This document shows positions 41,966 through 51,163 of a stretch of 64,000 nucleotides of DNA, one piece after another. Position 1 is the first letter of the stretch. Each line of letters begins with the position of its first letter. Both the position numbers and the translations under genes were made by a program. The notes under the pieces were generated by a model. The model ran no database searches and had not been told where the DNA came from. It worked only from the letters and a program-made list of their open reading frames with translations. Source of the stretch: JAKAKT01 sp041305385 (lineage in GTDB: Archaea; Micrarchaeota; Micrarchaeia; Burarchaeales; JAKAKT01); NCBI GenBank assembly GCA_041305385.1, contig JBFYLO010000046.1, positions 1 to 64,000 on the forward strand, given 5' to 3'.

Positions 41966-42991
41966 ATGAGAGTTGCGATATTCGGTCCCTTCCACCAATC
42001 CCCGAGGGAAGGGGGGGTGGAGCAGCATGTGGCAAGGCTTTCCGACTCACTGGAGAAATCTGGAGTTGAAGTGGAGAGATGGAGCTGGAAAGCCCCCGAG
42101 AGCACCGAATCTATAAGGAAGTTCAGCCTGTTTGGCATCAGCGGCGCAGCCAAGAGCACAGGGGCCGACATCGTCCATTTCCACTCAACGGCAACCACTT
42201 TTTCATTGATGTGCGGTCTCGGGCGTTTCAAGGGCAAATCAATCGCAACCATGCACGCATTCTACCACCCGGAGTTTGAAAACACCCTGAGGATGAAGGC
42301 ATTGAGCATTGCATTCGCCAAGCCCTATGTGCTGGCACTCAGGAGGCTCGGCAGAAGGATAGCAGTCAGCGAGTTCATCAGGTCCGAGGCTGAGTCTAAT
42401 GGAGTGAGGACAGATGCAGTGATAAACAATGGGATAACGCTCAGCGAGTTCAGGGGAATCAGCAGGAGAAGCGAACTCGAGTCCGAAGTGGTGATGGTGG
42501 GGAGGTTCACCGAGCAGAAGGGCGTTTTCGATTTCATCGAGGCGTTCTCAGGCTCGGGAATCCAGGCTGCATTGGCCGGCTACGGCGGAAAGGACGTTGA
42601 GGAGCGCGTCAGGAAGCTCTGCGAAAAAGGAGGCATCAGGTGCTTTGTCAATCCTGACAGGAAAGTTCTCATGGAGATCATCTCCTCCTCGAAGGTTTTT
42701 GCCTTTCCCTCCAAGTACGAGCCCTTTGGAATTGTGGGCCTTGAGGCGATGGCTCTCGGGAAGCCGGTGGTCGTCTACTCGAGGGCCGGCGGGCCGCTGG
42801 ACTACGTTTCGAGCGGCAAGAACGGCATGGTTATAAGCGAGGGCCCGGCGAAACTCCGCGACGCAGTCAAATCCCTGCTTGCAGACAGCAAGAAGCTAGG
42901 CACATTCTCAAAAAACGCATTCCAAACAGCGTCCCCCTATGATTGGGATAAGATAGCGGAAAGGACCAAGGCCATCTATTCCTCCCTCTAG
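41966..42991 (+). CDS. GT4-family glycosyltransferase
   Basis: 341 residues, GT-B fold. N-terminal Rossmann half begins VAIFGPFHQSPREGGVEQHV (donor-site glycine pair), with HFHSTATTF and TMHAFYHPEF for acceptor contacts. The C-terminal half has VMVGRFTEQKGVFDFI and the EPFGIVGLEAMALGKPVV motif with the retaining E-x7-E pair. It transfers an activated sugar to a surface glycan; substrate unknown. The ATG is about 27 bases after a TTTTTTAAC box. It overlaps the convergent glycosyltransferase gene by four bases. Confidence 0.85.
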   Translation: MRVAIFGPFHQSPREGGVEQHVARLSDSLEKSGVEVERWSWKAPESTESIRKFSLFGISGAAKSTGADIVHFHSTATTFSLMCGLGRFKGKSIATMHAFYHPEFENTLRMKALSIAFAKPYVLALRRLGRRIAVSEFIRSEAESNGVRTDAVINNGITLSEFRGISRRSELESEVVMVGRFTEQKGVFDFIEAFSGSGIQAALAGYGGKDVEERVRKLCEKGGIRCFVNPDRKVLMEIISSSKVFAFPSKYEPFGIVGLEAMALGKPVVVYSRAGGPLDYVSSGKNGMVISEGPAKLRDAVKSLLADSKKLGTFSKNAFQTASPYDWDKIAERTKAIYSSL

Positions 42992-43971
42992 CCGAACAGC
43001 CTCGGCCATCTTCTCATCATTCCTTTCTCGAGCCGTGCTGAAATTTCCGAGAAATACGGGTCTTCGATGTCTAGATGCTCCTTTTTGAAAACCTCTTTTG
43101 CCAGGGCGATGCTTTCGCTGCCATCCCCAATGACCTCCCTCAAGCGCCCCTCCCATTCCTCCTCCCCAAATCCGCGGACCACCCATTTTTCAGGCAGGAA
43201 AGACGCCGCTCCAACGCGGGCAGAGGCGAGAACCGGAGTCGAGGCGCTCAGCGCCTCAGTGACAACAAACCCAATGGGGTCGCTCAGGGGCGGATGGATG
43301 AGCGCCTTTGCCCTAGAGTAGTACGAAAAGAGCTCCTCCCGTTTCTCCAGGAAAGGGATATACTCCAGGTTTGGAATCGACTTGGCCCGCTCTGCTATCT
43401 CGCTCTCCATCCTTCCCCGGCCTATGAAAACAAACTGCTCTTCCTTCATCTTTTCAGCGAGCCTCAGGAACAGAAGCGGGTTCTTGGAAGCCTCGGCCCT
43501 CCCAACGAAAAGTATGAGGTCCCGTTTCTTCGAGCCGCATTTCTTCTCATCCGCAGGCGGAACGAAGAAGCACTCGAGCCCAAGGCCCCTGAGGAACGCG
43601 GCCCCGGCCTTGGTCTGTGAGATGAAGGGCATTCCTGAGAAAGCCCTAAGCCCCAGGCTAGCAGCAGAATCCTTAATCACGCCTCTTGGGGTATACTCCT
43701 CGCAGAAAACAGCGGGAACTCCGGAGGTGAGAATCTTCCAACACTCAAGCGCGATTAGCGGCGAATTCGCCAAATAAATATTTTCCCTGCTCAGTTCGAG
43801 GGGCATATACCAAAGGATTTTCGTCTTGGAAAGAAACAGGCGCCGCGTGGTGTACTCGCCAGGCGCTATGTCCATAACCCCAAAACCTATTTTTTCAGCT
43901 ATCCTCAGAAGGACAGTTTTTGGGGCCTGGTAGACCGGATGCGACCCGAGCAGAGATATGACCTTTCCCAT
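42988..43971 (-). CDS. GT4-like glycosyltransferase
   Basis: 327 residues with a GT-B layout. The N-terminal half is short (KVISLLGSHPVYQAPKTVLL). The C-terminal donor half is typical: ILFVGRAEASKNPLLFL, FIGRGRMESEI, LEYIPFLEKREELFSYYSRA, then SDPIGFVVTEALSASTPVL with the conserved glutamate. Product and acceptor are unknown. It ends opposite the plus-strand GT4 gene and follows a GT2 gene by eight bases in the same direction, so it belongs to the 42.9-45.5 kb minus-strand operon. Confidence 0.75.
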   Translation of the reverse strand: MGKVISLLGSHPVYQAPKTVLLRIAEKIGFGVMDIAPGEYTTRRLFLSKTKILWYMPLELSRENIYLANSPLIALECWKILTSGVPAVFCEEYTPRGVIKDSAASLGLRAFSGMPFISQTKAGAAFLRGLGLECFFVPPADEKKCGSKKRDLILFVGRAEASKNPLLFLRLAEKMKEEQFVFIGRGRMESEIAERAKSIPNLEYIPFLEKREELFSYYSRAKALIHPPLSDPIGFVVTEALSASTPVLASARVGAASFLPEKWVVRGFGEEEWEGRLREVIGDGSESIALAKEVFKKEHLDIEDPYFSEISARLEKGMMRRWPRLFG

Positions 43972-43979
43972 AAAAACGC

Positions 43980-44717
43980 CTAGAGCCTTTTTTTGAAAAG
44001 CCCGATGAACCGCTGGGCGAGTTCAGCTGCCGCATAGGGCACCACTGCGCCCTGCTCCTTCTTTATCCGCCTGACTTCGGGCTCGAACTTCTTCCTCTGC
44101 GACATCGTTTTTGAGCTCGAGTGCAGCCTCAAATCCGCGAGCACAATCCCGGGGAGATACTCGATTCTACAACGCTTCGATACCCTCACAAGGAAGTCAT
44201 AATCCATGGCGAAGTTGAACCGCTCATCTATAAAGCCGACTTTTTCGAAGACCCCCCGCCTGAAGAAAATTGTCTGCTGCGGAATCATCTGGAAGTAGTT
44301 TAAGTTTCGGAAATAACTGAAGCGGGCGGTTCTCCACACCGCAAGCTCCTTGTCGTTCTCATCTATGAACCTGCAATCCGAATAAATAAGGTCGGTTTCA
44401 GGATGTCCCCCAAGGTAATCTATGGCTTTCTTGAAGGCCCCTGGCTCATAAACATCATCTGCATTTATCCAGCCGATTAGCCCGCCAGTTGCCATCTTGA
44501 ACCCAACATTCAGGGCTTGGGACTGGTTGGTCTTCTCTGCCAAAACAAATTTCACATTGGGATATTTCTTAGCTACCCTGTCCGTTCCATCATTCGAGCC
44601 CGCATCCACAATTATGTGCTCATAGTTCGGGTAGTTTTGGTTTTTCACCGAGAGGATGGTCCTCTCGATGAACGCCCCAGATTTGTAGGACGGAGTGATT
44701 ATGCTTATCTTTTCCAT
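43980..44717 (-). CDS. GT2-family glycosyltransferase
   Basis: 245 residues. GT-A fold with ISIITPSYKSGAFIERTI at the start, DAGSNDGT (nucleotide contact), WINADDVYEPGA (metal-binding DxD-type motif) and DLIYSDCRFIDEN. This subgroup resembles WcaA/SpsA-like sugar transferases of polysaccharide clusters. The ATG overlaps the TGA of the upstream GT2 gene as TGATG; an adjacent TTG would also read. Third gene in a minus-strand run. Confidence 0.85.
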   Translation of the reverse strand: MEKISIITPSYKSGAFIERTILSVKNQNYPNYEHIIVDAGSNDGTDRVAKKYPNVKFVLAEKTNQSQALNVGFKMATGGLIGWINADDVYEPGAFKKAIDYLGGHPETDLIYSDCRFIDENDKELAVWRTARFSYFRNLNYFQMIPQQTIFFRRGVFEKVGFIDERFNFAMDYDFLVRVSKRCRIEYLPGIVLADLRLHSSSKTMSQRKKFEPEVRRIKKEQGAVVPYAAAELAQRFIGLFKKRL

Positions 44718-45547
44718 CAAGACCCCTCGCGTTTAAGGAATGGATCATATCTGATGAGCCCCAGCTTCTTCTTAAAGGCCACCTCCAAATATCCTGCTCT
44801 CGCGAAATAGGAGGCTAAGAAATGGTTGGTGGCAATACCCGCCCATCCATCAAGGAACGCCCCGTAAGTTATGAGCCCGTGGAGGAAATAGACGGGGTAG
44901 CCCAGGAGTATGAAGGCCCATTTCACCAGGGGGTTCCTAGAGAGATACTCCCCTTTCTGCTCTCTCTCGACTTTCACGTAGATATCATGCTTTTGCCTTA
45001 TTCTCTCCGCCCCGGCAGTGTAATAAAGATGATCATAGGCGATGTTGGAGTAGAAGTGCTTCCCCTCAATTCTCGGGGCCTCGTGAATTTTCATGTTCCA
45101 ATTGATTTTGCAGTTTTTCCTGTAAAACCTGGGCTCATGGTGGGGCCTGTAAAATCCATGCCCAAACCATTTCCCAGGCGCGTAGAAGTGTTTTGAGAGG
45201 AGCCAAATTACATCGTAATCGCTTTGTTTTGCGAGCTTCGGGAGCTCAGCCCGGGCTTCTTCAGTAAGCCTTTCATCTGCATCTATGTGAAGTATCCACT
45301 CATAGCGTGCGTTCTCGTTCAAGAGTGCCCTCTCCACATCTGCCCAGTTCTTTTCAGTCGGGTTCTTTTTTCGGATTACCCTGGCGCCAGCACCCAAAAG
45401 AATCTCAGCCGTCCTGTCATTGCTCTCATGGTCTATCGCGACTATCTCGTCTACGACCCCCCGCAGGTTCGGGAGGAGTTCCGAGAGGTTCTTCTCCTCG
45501 TTTTTTACCATCATGCACGCGGTTATCCATTTTTTTGCAGTTGCCAT
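44717..45547 (-). CDS. GT2-family glycosyltransferase (WaaE/KdtX-like)
   Basis: 276 residues from this ATG. Typical of the WaaE-type subgroup: TACMMVKNEEKNLSELLPNL, VDEIVAIDHESNDRTAEI, the metal-binding WILHIDADERLT, and then HEPRFYRKNCKINWNMKIHE. A membrane-associated helix near the end (LVKWAFILLGYPVYFLHGLI) suggests work at the membrane on a lipid-linked acceptor. An upstream start would add 20 residues unlike the family. First gene of the minus-strand run ending at 42988. Confidence 0.8.
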   Translation of the reverse strand: MATAKKWITACMMVKNEEKNLSELLPNLRGVVDEIVAIDHESNDRTAEILLGAGARVIRKKNPTEKNWADVERALLNENARYEWILHIDADERLTEEARAELPKLAKQSDYDVIWLLSKHFYAPGKWFGHGFYRPHHEPRFYRKNCKINWNMKIHEAPRIEGKHFYSNIAYDHLYYTAGAERIRQKHDIYVKVEREQKGEYLSRNPLVKWAFILLGYPVYFLHGLITYGAFLDGWAGIATNHFLASYFARAGYLEVAFKKKLGLIRYDPFLKREGS

Positions 45548-45980
45548 TTTCCACGCCTTCCCATACGCCAGCGCTTGCTGAAGAACTTCTAGGGATACAT
45601 GAAGCAAATTTCCGCATGTTGCTTAGACCACAGGCAGTTTTTTATTGTATTGGAATTTGCTAATCCCAATGCGGCCAAATTTCTACGGAAATTTGTCCCG
45701 CCATCCCCAGGCTTAAATAAACTAGCCTATCGTTTTAATGTTTTCTCCCAAGCCCAAAGAACACAGAAAAAGCCAAGCAACAAACCCGAGCTTGAGCTGG
45801 CCCGCAGGAGCTACACCACTCCAACCTGATTTTTCGGGTTCGCCGGCGTTGCGCGCTCGGCGTTGGCGAGGCTCGGGCGCAACCCGAGTTATCTCGTTGG
45901 TTGGGCGCATATGTCCAGGCTTATTGAGAAGTATATCCTCTCAGACAAAAAGTGGCTTCTTTTAAGAAATGCAGGAAATG
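45548..45980. other. 433-base gap with a repeat copy and a GC-rich structured block
   Basis: Besides repeat copy 2 (45646-45698) it holds a GC-rich part at about 45815-45910. Visible there: hairpin CTCGGG/CCCGAG (45872-45877 with 45883-45888), two CGGCGTTG direct repeats (45844-45851 and 45858-45865) and AACC/GGTT pairing. A CTTAAATAAAC box (about 45711-45721) could start a plus-strand transcript. The short reading frames across it are Arg/Pro-rich and unconvincing. It may be a small structured RNA. Confidence 0.35.
45646..45698 (+). repeat. 53-bp double-hairpin repeat, copy 2
   Basis: Same layout as copy 1, with TACG in the loop of the second hairpin. Hairpin ATTGG/CCAAT and hairpin CAAATTTC/GAAATTTG are both kept. 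Four positions differ from copy 1. It lies between two minus-strand glycosyltransferase genes. Confidence 0.9.
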
Positions 45981-47249
45981 CTAATCCTGGTTTATCCGCT
46001 TAAGCCCAAAGCCCACAAGCGCATATTTTTTTCTGCCAGCAAACCTGTGCCGAAGGAGATTGAATTCAAACCTTATAACCATCAAGGAAGCGAAAACTCC
46101 AGCGGAGAGGATGTTCGAGACTATCTGGAGAGAGCTGTTCTCTAAGTAGTAGTAGAACTTCTGGCTCGGTTCGTGGTAAAGGATTATTTTCCTGCTCATT
46201 ATAAGGTTCGTGAGCGCAAGCTCGTTGAAAATTACGACCTCCCGATTCAGCCTGCGGGCGAATCTCAGTAGCCTAGCGAGCGGATTTGCAGAAAAAACCG
46301 TAATATCCTTTTCCTTTATGGGCATCTTTTTCGACAACTCCCCCTTAATCTTGCCAAAGAGAGTTGAAGAAGAGGAATCCAGGTCTGCGGTTGGCCGCGA
46401 GAACGAGAAACTTGTGCACTCCTGAGGGAAGGAGTTTGCGAATTCTTTTTTCAGAAGTTTTGCGTGAATCGCATCTTCGACCGCTTCTTTCATAAGTCTT
46501 CCTGCAGGATTCCCCGTCCTCCTAAAGTAGATTTTAAGCGAGAAAGCGAACATCGCAGAGTTCAGGAAGCGGAGCAGGTTCGGCTTCTGGTAGAGATAGT
46601 AAAACATCTGGTTCCTAGTTAAGTAAAACAGAGCGGAGAGCGGCCTGACTTTTGGTCTTGGGTGGTCGAAGAACACGCCCACGTAGGCGGAGTTGATGCC
46701 TGCGGCCCCTATGCGGTTTGAAAGCTCTATGTCCTCCCAGAACATGTAATAAGGGGCATAGGAGAAGCCGATTTTCTCGAAAGCGCTGCGGTGGAACATC
46801 GTGCACATGGCGACGTTCGCCCTGCAATCCCCATAGTGCTGGTGCTTTGCGTGGGAGACGAGCGCCCCATCGCCGAGTGCTTTTGAAAGTCCCTCTATGA
46901 GGTTTTTTGAAAGCGGGACTGCATCATCATCAGTCACCATTATCTTCTCATAGCCCCGGTCAAAAGCCCACTTCTGCCCTGAAAAAAACCCGCCAGCCGC
47001 CCCGGTGTCTTCTTTGCGCTCAAGCAGGTTCACAGGGCCCCTGAGTTTTGAAACAATTGGAATCAGGGGTGCAGCATCGGTAGCGATTATAATGAGGTCC
47101 GAGGGCTCCGTCTGCATCTTCCAGGCTTCAATCTGGGCGAGCGCCAGTTTCTCGTTTGTCCCCAAGGTCGGGAAAACCCAAGCTACGCTGTTTACTTTTT
47201 GCTTTACGGAAATGCTTTTCAATTCCCAGAGCCCAAATTCATCGCTCAT
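45981..47249 (-). CDS. GT2-family glycosyltransferase (GlfT-like) with C-terminal membrane helix
   Basis: 422 residues. The GT-A domain has VFPTLGTNEKLALAQIEAWK, then AAGGFFSGQKWAFDRGYEKIMVTDDDAVP (DxD-type metal site, in parts) and YYMFWEDIELSNRIGAAG with the catalytic base region. This layout is that of galactofuranosyl/rhamnosyl transferases. The C-terminal 150 residues include a hydrophobic helix (IVSNILSAGVFASLMVIRF) and a basic end. A paralogue with the same architecture lies at 58365. It follows rfbH by 62 bases. Confidence 0.8.
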   Translation of the reverse strand: MSDEFGLWELKSISVKQKVNSVAWVFPTLGTNEKLALAQIEAWKMQTEPSDLIIIATDAAPLIPIVSKLRGPVNLLERKEDTGAAGGFFSGQKWAFDRGYEKIMVTDDDAVPLSKNLIEGLSKALGDGALVSHAKHQHYGDCRANVAMCTMFHRSAFEKIGFSYAPYYMFWEDIELSNRIGAAGINSAYVGVFFDHPRPKVRPLSALFYLTRNQMFYYLYQKPNLLRFLNSAMFAFSLKIYFRRTGNPAGRLMKEAVEDAIHAKLLKKEFANSFPQECTSFSFSRPTADLDSSSSTLFGKIKGELSKKMPIKEKDITVFSANPLARLLRFARRLNREVVIFNELALTNLIMSRKIILYHEPSQKFYYYLENSSLQIVSNILSAGVFASLMVIRFEFNLLRHRFAGRKKYALVGFGLKRINQD

Positions 47250-47311
47250 GCGCTTCCCTCAAATGCATTGCATAGCAATGGCCGTTTTCTGCCCACTTTT
47301 CAAGTCCCGGC

Positions 47312-48628
47312 TCAGTGCTTGCTTAAGAACTCAGCGAACTTATCCGCGACGTACTCCCGCATCTCATCTATAAGCCCCGGGTAGACTCCGACCCAGAACG
47401 CGCAGTTCATTATCGTGTCTGAGTTTTTAAGTTCCCCGGCAACTTCGAATTTCTCCTCAAGATACGCGGGCTGCCTCGTTAAGTTTCCCCCAAAAAGCAT
47501 CCGCGTAGCTATCCCCCTGGACTCAAGATAGTCTACGATTTCCCCCCTGGTGAATCCGGCGTCCTTGCGTACAGTCAGGAGGAAGCCGAATGGAGATGGG
47601 TCCGAGCCCTTCGTCTTTACGGGCAGGATGAGCTTGTGCTTCCACACGGAGAGCTTTTTATGGAGGAATTCCCAGTTTTCACGCCTTTTCCTTACGAACT
47701 CCGGCAATTTCTCGAGCTGTGCAAGCCCTATTGCCCCCTGGATATCGAGCATTTTCAAATTATACCCTATGTGTGAATAGATGTACTTGTGGTCGTATCC
47801 ATATGGCAGGTCCCCGAGCTTCCACTTGAACCTCTTCTTGCATGTGTTGTCATTCCCAGTCGCGCACCAGCAGTCCCTACCCCAGTCCCTGAAGGACTCA
47901 ACTGCTCTCTTGAGGACCGGGTTCGAGGTGAGTACTGCACCTCCTTCCCCGGTTGTAATATGGTGCGCAGGATAAAAGCTGAGAGTCGCCAGGTCCCCGA
48001 ACGTCCCAACATGCTTTCCGCGAATCGTCGAACCAAGGGCGTCGCAGCAGTCCTCGACCAAATAGAGGCCATGTTCCTTTGCAATCTTCCCAATCCTCTC
48101 AGCGTCGAAAGTGTTCCCAAGAGTATGCGCAAGGACTATGGCTTTTGTCTTTTCGTCGATTGCCTCCTCGACCATCTCTGGAGTTGGGTTATATGTATCC
48201 AGTTCAACATCAATGAATCTCGGGACCAGTCCATTCTGGAAAATCGGATTCAGCGTAGTTGGGAATCCGGCTGCAGCAGTGATTACTCTGTCCCCGTTCT
48301 TCAGCCTTTTCTCCCCGAGCAAATGGGAGGTGAGAGCTGAAACCGCAAGGAGATTTGCCGATGAGCCGGAGTTTGTCAGCGAGCAGTATTTCAGCCCAGT
48401 GAATTTCGCAAGGCCCTTGCTGAACTCCCGGCAAAACCTCCCTTCCGTAAGCCAGAATTCGAGGCAGGCGTCAACAGCACCAACTACCTCGTTTTCATCA
48501 TAAACCCTGCCGGCATAATTTATCCGCGACTTTTCTGGCAAAAACGGAGGTGCGTTTTTTGCCTTAAGCGAACAATGCCTTCTAACCAGCTTTAGAATTT
48601 CCTCTTTAACTGCTGTTTCATCGGTCAT
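47312..48628 (-). CDS. rfbH: CDP-6-deoxy-L-threo-D-glycero-4-hexulose-3-dehydrase (RfbH/DdhC, E1)
   Basis: 438 residues, DegT/aspartate aminotransferase fold. The PLP lysine of ordinary members is replaced by histidine in SFYPAHHITTGEGGA, the hallmark of E1, which works with PMP. Cysteines DCWCATGNDNTC and the following positions fit the [2Fe-2S] cluster of E1. It removes the C3 hydroxyl of CDP-4-keto-6-deoxyglucose, giving 3,6-dideoxy sugars, with a separate reductase (E3) that I do not see in the window. ATG start, divergent from the epimerase gene. Confidence 0.9.
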   Translation of the reverse strand: MTDETAVKEEILKLVRRHCSLKAKNAPPFLPEKSRINYAGRVYDENEVVGAVDACLEFWLTEGRFCREFSKGLAKFTGLKYCSLTNSGSSANLLAVSALTSHLLGEKRLKNGDRVITAAAGFPTTLNPIFQNGLVPRFIDVELDTYNPTPEMVEEAIDEKTKAIVLAHTLGNTFDAERIGKIAKEHGLYLVEDCCDALGSTIRGKHVGTFGDLATLSFYPAHHITTGEGGAVLTSNPVLKRAVESFRDWGRDCWCATGNDNTCKKRFKWKLGDLPYGYDHKYIYSHIGYNLKMLDIQGAIGLAQLEKLPEFVRKRRENWEFLHKKLSVWKHKLILPVKTKGSDPSPFGFLLTVRKDAGFTRGEIVDYLESRGIATRMLFGGNLTRQPAYLEEKFEVAGELKNSDTIMNCAFWVGVYPGLIDEMREYVADKFAEFLSKH

Positions 48629-48688
48629 GCATTTTATTTAAAACGTTGCATTTTTATGCTATCCGCAGGAAATGTATTTGGGCATGAA

Positions 48689-49579
48689 ATGCGAAAGAAG
48701 ATTCTCCTCACAGGCGGAAGCGGTTTCATAGGGCGAAACATCCTAGAAGAGCTCTGCAAAAAATATGAGATATCCGCTCCAAAGCACGCGGAGCTCGAGC
48801 TTGCGGATAGCGGGGCGGTCGAGACCTACTTGAAAGTGAACGATTTTGACATAGTGATACATGCGGCAAACATCGGGGGTAACCGGAAAACCAACGGAAT
48901 CGGTGGGATATGCGAGAAAAATCTCCGCTCTTTTTTCAACATCGCCAGGTGCAAGGGACACTTCGGCAGGATGATACAACTTGGGAGCGGGGCCGAATAT
49001 GATAAAGGAAGGCCGCTAAAGCTAGTAAAGGAAACTGACTTTGATTCATTTGTCCCAACCGATGAGTTCGGTTTCTACAAGTATCTCTGTTCCAAATATA
49101 TAACAAAAGAGGAAGGGATAACATGCATCCGGATATTTGGCTGTTACGGGAAATATGAGGATTACGAAGTTCGCTTCATCTCAAATGCAATATGCAAAGC
49201 GGTGTTTGGCCTCCCAATCACAATAACCAACAAAAACGTCTTCTTCAGTTACCTTTATGCGAAAGATTTGGCAAAAATCCTCGACCGGTTCATCGAAAAA
49301 TCTCCGACGCAAAAATTCTACAATGTTGCGCCAGATAGTCCAGTTGATTTGCTTTCAATAGCGAAAAAAGTCATCCAGGTTTCTGGCAAAAACCTAAAAA
49401 TAATCCTGAAAAACGAGGGCCTTGGCCCGGAATATAGCGCTGACAACTCATTGCTCAGGAAGGAACTGCCCCATTTCAAGTTCACGAGCCTTGAAGACGG
49501 GGTTCAAGAGCTCTACAACTGGTATTCTCTTAACAAAGGCAAACTAGACAAACGAAAGCTCGAGGCAGACAGGTATTGA
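48689..49579 (+). CDS. NAD-dependent epimerase/reductase, probable deoxysugar 4-ketoreductase
   Basis: 296 residues, extended SDR. Cofactor loop TGGSGFIGR (8-16), IHAANIGG, and GFYKYLCSKYI providing Tyr-x3-Lys; FISNAICKAVFG and VAPDSPVDLLSIAKKV follow. It lies directly divergent to rfbH, and abequose/paratose synthase and YerF-type reductases are of this fold. It is therefore a good candidate to reduce or epimerise the 4-keto-3,6-dideoxy product. The chosen ATG has a 25-base leader from a TATTTAAAA box; an ATG further up lies before the predicted start. Confidence 0.65.
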   Translation: MRKKILLTGGSGFIGRNILEELCKKYEISAPKHAELELADSGAVETYLKVNDFDIVIHAANIGGNRKTNGIGGICEKNLRSFFNIARCKGHFGRMIQLGSGAEYDKGRPLKLVKETDFDSFVPTDEFGFYKYLCSKYITKEEGITCIRIFGCYGKYEDYEVRFISNAICKAVFGLPITITNKNVFFSYLYAKDLAKILDRFIEKSPTQKFYNVAPDSPVDLLSIAKKVIQVSGKNLKIILKNEGLGPEYSADNSLLRKELPHFKFTSLEDGVQELYNWYSLNKGKLDKRKLEADRY

Positions 49580-49589
49580 GCCAGTGGCC

Positions 49590-50099
49590 CTATTTCTTCT
49601 TAACTAGCTTTAGTACCTCTTTCATCCACGGGCCCATGTCCTTAAAGTGCGGCGAGGTTATTATGTTCCCGTCGACTACGACTGGAGCGTCTATATATTC
49701 AGCACCGCTATTTATGAGGTCATCCTTGCATCCCTTATAACACGTCGCCTTCTTTCCTCGCATTATCCCTGCGGATATAAGCACCCATGGCCCATGGCAC
49801 ACGGCTGCAACAATCCTCTTTTTCTCGTACATTTTTTTGACAAACTCAAGGACTTCAGGAATTTGCCTCACTCTGTCAGGAGCCTCAAGGCCCCCAGGGA
49901 TAACCACCAAATCATATCCATCTGCAGTGAGGTCCTTTGTGTCGATTGTCGCCTTGATTGTGACGCCATGCTTTCCTCTGACCTCTAACTTGTCTTTTGT
50001 CGCTACATCTACGGTGAACCCCTCTTCAAGGAGGCGGTAGTATGGGTATACGAGTTCAGAATCCTCAAATCCCGGGCCAGTTATAATGACAGCTTTCAT
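49590..50099 (-). CDS. PfpI/DJ-1 family protein
   Basis: 169 residues, full PfpI fold: AVIITGPGFEDSELVYPY, VVIPGGLEAPDRVR and the nucleophile elbow AAVCHGPWVLISAG with Cys followed by His. Glu in FEDSE completes the usual site. Members act as peptidases, deglycases or glyoxalases. Here the place between deoxysugar genes is odd; it may detoxify reactive carbonyl sugars made by the pathway (inference). It ends the minus-strand run that includes the dehydrogenase and ThDP genes, four bases behind the former. Confidence 0.8.
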   Translation of the reverse strand: MKAVIITGPGFEDSELVYPYYRLLEEGFTVDVATKDKLEVRGKHGVTIKATIDTKDLTADGYDLVVIPGGLEAPDRVRQIPEVLEFVKKMYEKKRIVAAVCHGPWVLISAGIMRGKKATCYKGCKDDLINSGAEYIDAPVVVDGNIITSPHFKDMGPWMKEVLKLVKKK

Positions 50100-50103
50100 A
50101 TGT

Positions 50104-51153
50104 TCACCTCTTCAATTCCTTAATCCCTGTTAATGCAGCTATTTCAGCGAATCCCGCTAGGTCAGCATCAGTGACTGGGATTCCCGTTTTCAAGCGCTCG
50201 GCGAATGCTTTTTTTTCAGGATCGTTCGCAACCATTACGGGCTTTGCAGTGTCAACCGGTTCCAAGGCACGCAACTCATCCATAAGCGCCTGCATCCTTT
50301 TCTTGAATGTCTTTTGGTTCTCAAACCTGGATATATCCATCGCCATGACGAAATGCCCAAGCTTTCTCCTCCTGCTGATGTCGTCAGAATAAAGCTTCTC
50401 AACATGCGGCCCATACGCCATCCCTGTGAGAATGCTTGAGAGAACTTCAACAACAAGCCCTAACCCATATCCCTTATACCCCCCAATCGGGAGAAGCCCT
50501 GCAACCTTGTCCGGGTCAAGGCATTCGTTTCCTTTAGCATCTACTGCCATCCCGGGCTCAAGGCTCTTCCCTTTTTCCTTATAAGCAAGCACCTTGTTTC
50601 TGGGAATCACGCTTGTCGCCATATCAAGGCAGAACGGCTCCTTTTCCATACAAGGGGCTGCAAAGCATATCGGGTTTGTGCCTAGAAACGGCTTTTTGCC
50701 ATTGAACGGAACCACTTGGGCCTCGGCATGCGTGGCACAAATGCCAATCATTCCCAACCTCGCAGCCCGGAGCGAATAGAGTGCAGCTGCCCCGAAGTGG
50801 GTCGAGTTCTTTATTGCAACAGCTCCAATCCCGGTCTCCTTTGCAACCTCAATTGCCTTGTCCATCCCAGCGGTTGCTGCTGGGATACCATACCCATGGT
50901 CTGCGTCCATAACTACCGTGGCCGGCCCAGTCCTTCTGAAGTCGTATTTAGGGCTTCCGTTTATCCTTCCAGAAAGCTTTGCCTTTACGTAGTGCGGCAT
51001 AAGCCGAACCCCGTGGGAATCAACCCCCCGAAGCGAAGTCTCGATGAGGCCGCCAATCAAAAGGTCCCTCTGCCCCTGTTCGACACCTATTTTAGATAAC
51101 GCCATTTCGAAAAAGTTCTTAAGCACCTTGGGATTCAAGTAAGTTTCAGCCAT
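50104..51153 (-). CDS. LDH2/malate dehydrogenase-family oxidoreductase
   Basis: 349 residues, the non-Rossmann NAD(P)-dependent family of L-lactate/malate/ureidoglycolate/sulfolactate dehydrogenases. Signatures: SLRGVDSHGVRLMPHYVKA, IKNSTHFGAAALYSLRA and FLGTNPICFAAP. Catalytic His is in VDSHG or STHFG. The reaction is 2-hydroxyacid/2-ketoacid interconversion. In this cluster it might regenerate or tune pyruvate for the ThDP enzymes, or reduce a keto sugar side chain; both are inference. It follows the ThDP enzyme gene by ten bases. Confidence 0.85.
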   Translation of the reverse strand: MAETYLNPKVLKNFFEMALSKIGVEQGQRDLLIGGLIETSLRGVDSHGVRLMPHYVKAKLSGRINGSPKYDFRRTGPATVVMDADHGYGIPAATAGMDKAIEVAKETGIGAVAIKNSTHFGAAALYSLRAARLGMIGICATHAEAQVVPFNGKKPFLGTNPICFAAPCMEKEPFCLDMATSVIPRNKVLAYKEKGKSLEPGMAVDAKGNECLDPDKVAGLLPIGGYKGYGLGLVVEVLSSILTGMAYGPHVEKLYSDDISRRRKLGHFVMAMDISRFENQKTFKKRMQALMDELRALEPVDTAKPVMVANDPEKKAFAERLKTGIPVTDADLAGFAEIAALTGIKELKR

Positions 51154-51163
51154 AAATACACCA

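Noticed and set aside
45722..45910. 62-codon minus-strand frame rich in Arg and Pro
   Set aside because: It follows a GC-rich structured block, has no ribosome site, and its protein shows no fold pattern.
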